Source: Butyrivibrio proteoclasticus (GTDB lineage: Bacteria > Bacillota > Clostridia > Lachnospirales > Lachnospiraceae). Taken from it: DNA of 64,000 nucleotides. The notes beneath the pieces are model-generated. The model had not been told where the DNA came from. It did not search any database and saw nothing but the letters and a program-made list of their open reading frames with translations. Location: the NCBI RefSeq assembly GCF_900115735.1, contig NZ_FOXO01000001.1:62001-126000 (forward strand), given 5' to 3'. A program made the position numbers and the translations under genes. Positions 63,117 to 64,000 of this stretch are shown one piece after another. Every line of letters starts with the position of its first letter. Position 1 is the first letter of the stretch.

Positions 63117-64000
63117 ATGAATATTATAAAGTCAAATAAATTAAGTACCTTCATCATGTTTGCCATTTTTGGCTCGATTCTTCTGGCTTTTTTAGGAGGC
63201 GGAGGAACAGGCGATGCGCAGTATTTTATGGGATGGATAGAAAATGCCGATAAGTATGGGATAATAGATGGATTTAATGAGAATCACGATATGTATCCCC
63301 CATATTCTGCGCTTATTTTGTATCTTGTTTATCGACTTTTTATTTTTGTTCCTAATGCAGCTCTTTTCTCAATAAGGTTCTGTACAGCAGCATTTATGCT
63401 GATCAGTTGCTTGGTGGCGAAAGTCATATTTAAAAATGACAAAATGGTGTATATATTGTTTTTTACGACTTTCTTATCAGTAACAAATGGTTATCTGGAT
63501 ATTTTTATAGTACCGTTTGCGCTTATTGCCTATAATTTTTTCAAAAAAGAGAATTATCTATTAGGTGGATTATTTCTATGTCTGATGTGTCTTATGAAAT
63601 ATCAGCCGCTTATCATAATGCCAATTGTGGCTGTGGGATTTGTAGACATTAACAGAGAAAAAAAGAGTTTAGAGTTTAAGTGGGATAAGATAATACAGAT
63701 GTGTATGGGTGCTGTTATTCCGCTTATTGTTACTTTCGCCATCTATAAAAAGCCTTTTTTCTGGTCAATTTATGTAGCTCTTTTTAGAGATAGTAATTTC
63801 ATTTCACCTAACGGTCTTAATTTTGGGTGGATTGTACAGTTTTTTTATGAAAAAATAACAGGGACTCTTGCAGGAAATAAAGTCGACATCATGTGGAGCG
63901 TACCTTTTAAAGCTTTGGTAGCTTTTAAGTATGTTTTTGTATTGGGGTATATTGGTGTACTTATCAAGACTCTTTTGACAAGTGAAAAGAGTGTGGTTTA
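63117..64000 (+). CDS. Membrane protein, probable GT-C type, 3' end cut by window edge
   Basis: The frame is open from ATG 63117 to the last base: 294 residues are visible. AGCGGAGC precedes the start. After the first helix comes GGGGTGDAQYFMGWIENADK, an acidic loop, then MYPPYSALILYLVYRLF, and later LCLMCLMKYQPLIIMPI, which matches the K-x-Q-P block of GT87/Gpi18-like proteins (compare KLQSIFIIPF in the gene at 50820). About seven helices are visible. Probably a sugar transferase of the same glycan locus. Confidence 0.6.
   Translation, partial: MNIIKSNKLSTFIMFAIFGSILLAFLGGGGTGDAQYFMGWIENADKYGIIDGFNENHDMYPPYSALILYLVYRLFIFVPNAALFSIRFCTAAFMLISCLVAKVIFKNDKMVYILFFTTFLSVTNGYLDIFIVPFALIAYNFFKKENYLLGGLFLCLMCLMKYQPLIIMPIVAVGFVDINREKKSLEFKWDKIIQMCMGAVIPLIVTFAIYKKPFFWSIYVALFRDSNFISPNGLNFGWIVQFFYEKITGTLAGNKVDIMWSVPFKALVAFKYVFVLGYIGVLIKTLLTSEKSVV

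Noticed and set aside
1..64000. Insertion sequences, integrases, prophage genes, tRNA or rRNA genes
   Set aside because: No transposase, integrase or phage protein motif appears in any plausible reading frame, and no cloverleaf or rRNA-like sequence was noticed.

Overview
The window looks like a stretch of chromosome from an anaerobic Firmicute of the Lachnospiraceae, most likely Butyrivibrio or Pseudobutyrivibrio. This is inferred from the moderately AT-rich coding sequence, AGGAG-type ribosome binding sites, and protein families typical of that group (DUF6465, DUF6020-like, DUF6056-like, AgrC-like GHKL kinases, Liv ABC transporters). No rRNA, tRNA, insertion sequence, phage gene or CRISPR array was seen. 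Almost the whole window is a cell-surface glycan locus, with a housekeeping and transport block inside it.

Layout. (1) 1-14.1 kb: a plus-strand surface-polysaccharide cluster with an SGNH-type protein (cut by the window edge), three GT11 fucosyltransferase-like genes, a PglK/MsbA-type ABC flippase, a DUF5672 protein, two GT2 enzymes, a GT17 enzyme, a DUF6056-like membrane protein, a polysaccharide pyruvyl transferase and a Wzx flippase. (2) 14.3-17.8 kb: a GH88/GH105-like hydrolase, a ROK fructokinase, an 88-aa orphan with a clear terminator, and a minus-strand membrane protein. (3) 18-23.3 kb: a complete branched-chain amino-acid type ABC transporter (livJ-H-M-G-F), with hairpin repeats around livG and livF. 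(4) 23.5-30 kb: a cytidylate-kinase-like protein, a large membrane protein, a 5'-3' exonuclease, PlsC, a GHKL sensor kinase (minus) and two small proteins. (5) 30-44 kb: a second glycan block with GT-C-type membrane proteins, a PseC-like aminotransferase (minus), an MBOAT plus SGNH O-acylation pair, a GT-C protein with a ricin-like C-terminal domain, a left-handed beta-helix acyltransferase and GT-A glycosyltransferases. (6) 44-59.6 kb: a visibly AT-richer third block with two Wzy-like polymerases, a second Wzx, YfhO, PMT/Gpi18-like GT-C enzymes, a GT-D-like protein and a split DUF6020-like gene whose frames meet at a run of seven G. (7) 59.9-61.8 kb: a two-gene PtuA/PtuB (Septu-like) anti-phage module. 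(8) 61.9-64 kb: two more membrane proteins, the last cut by the window edge.

How the genes work together (inference). Cytoplasmic GT-A enzymes (GT2, GT11, GT17, GT8-like) would build lipid-linked repeat units. The ABC and Wzx flippases would export them and the Wzy-like proteins would polymerise them. GT-C proteins, MBOAT/SGNH, pyruvyl transferase and acetyltransferases would decorate the chain outside or at the membrane. Many genes overlap as ATGA or TGATG, implying translational coupling in long operons.

The most unusual signals are: a family of three hairpins with an invariant 15-nt loop, covarying stems and a conserved T-T mismatch, placed 3' of genes; a two-copy mosaic multi-hairpin repeat ending in a terminator, one copy inside the liv operon; a 31-bp tandem repeat in the leader of a kinase-like gene; a G7 frameshift junction in a surface-glycan membrane gene; and the Septu-like module inside the glycan locus.
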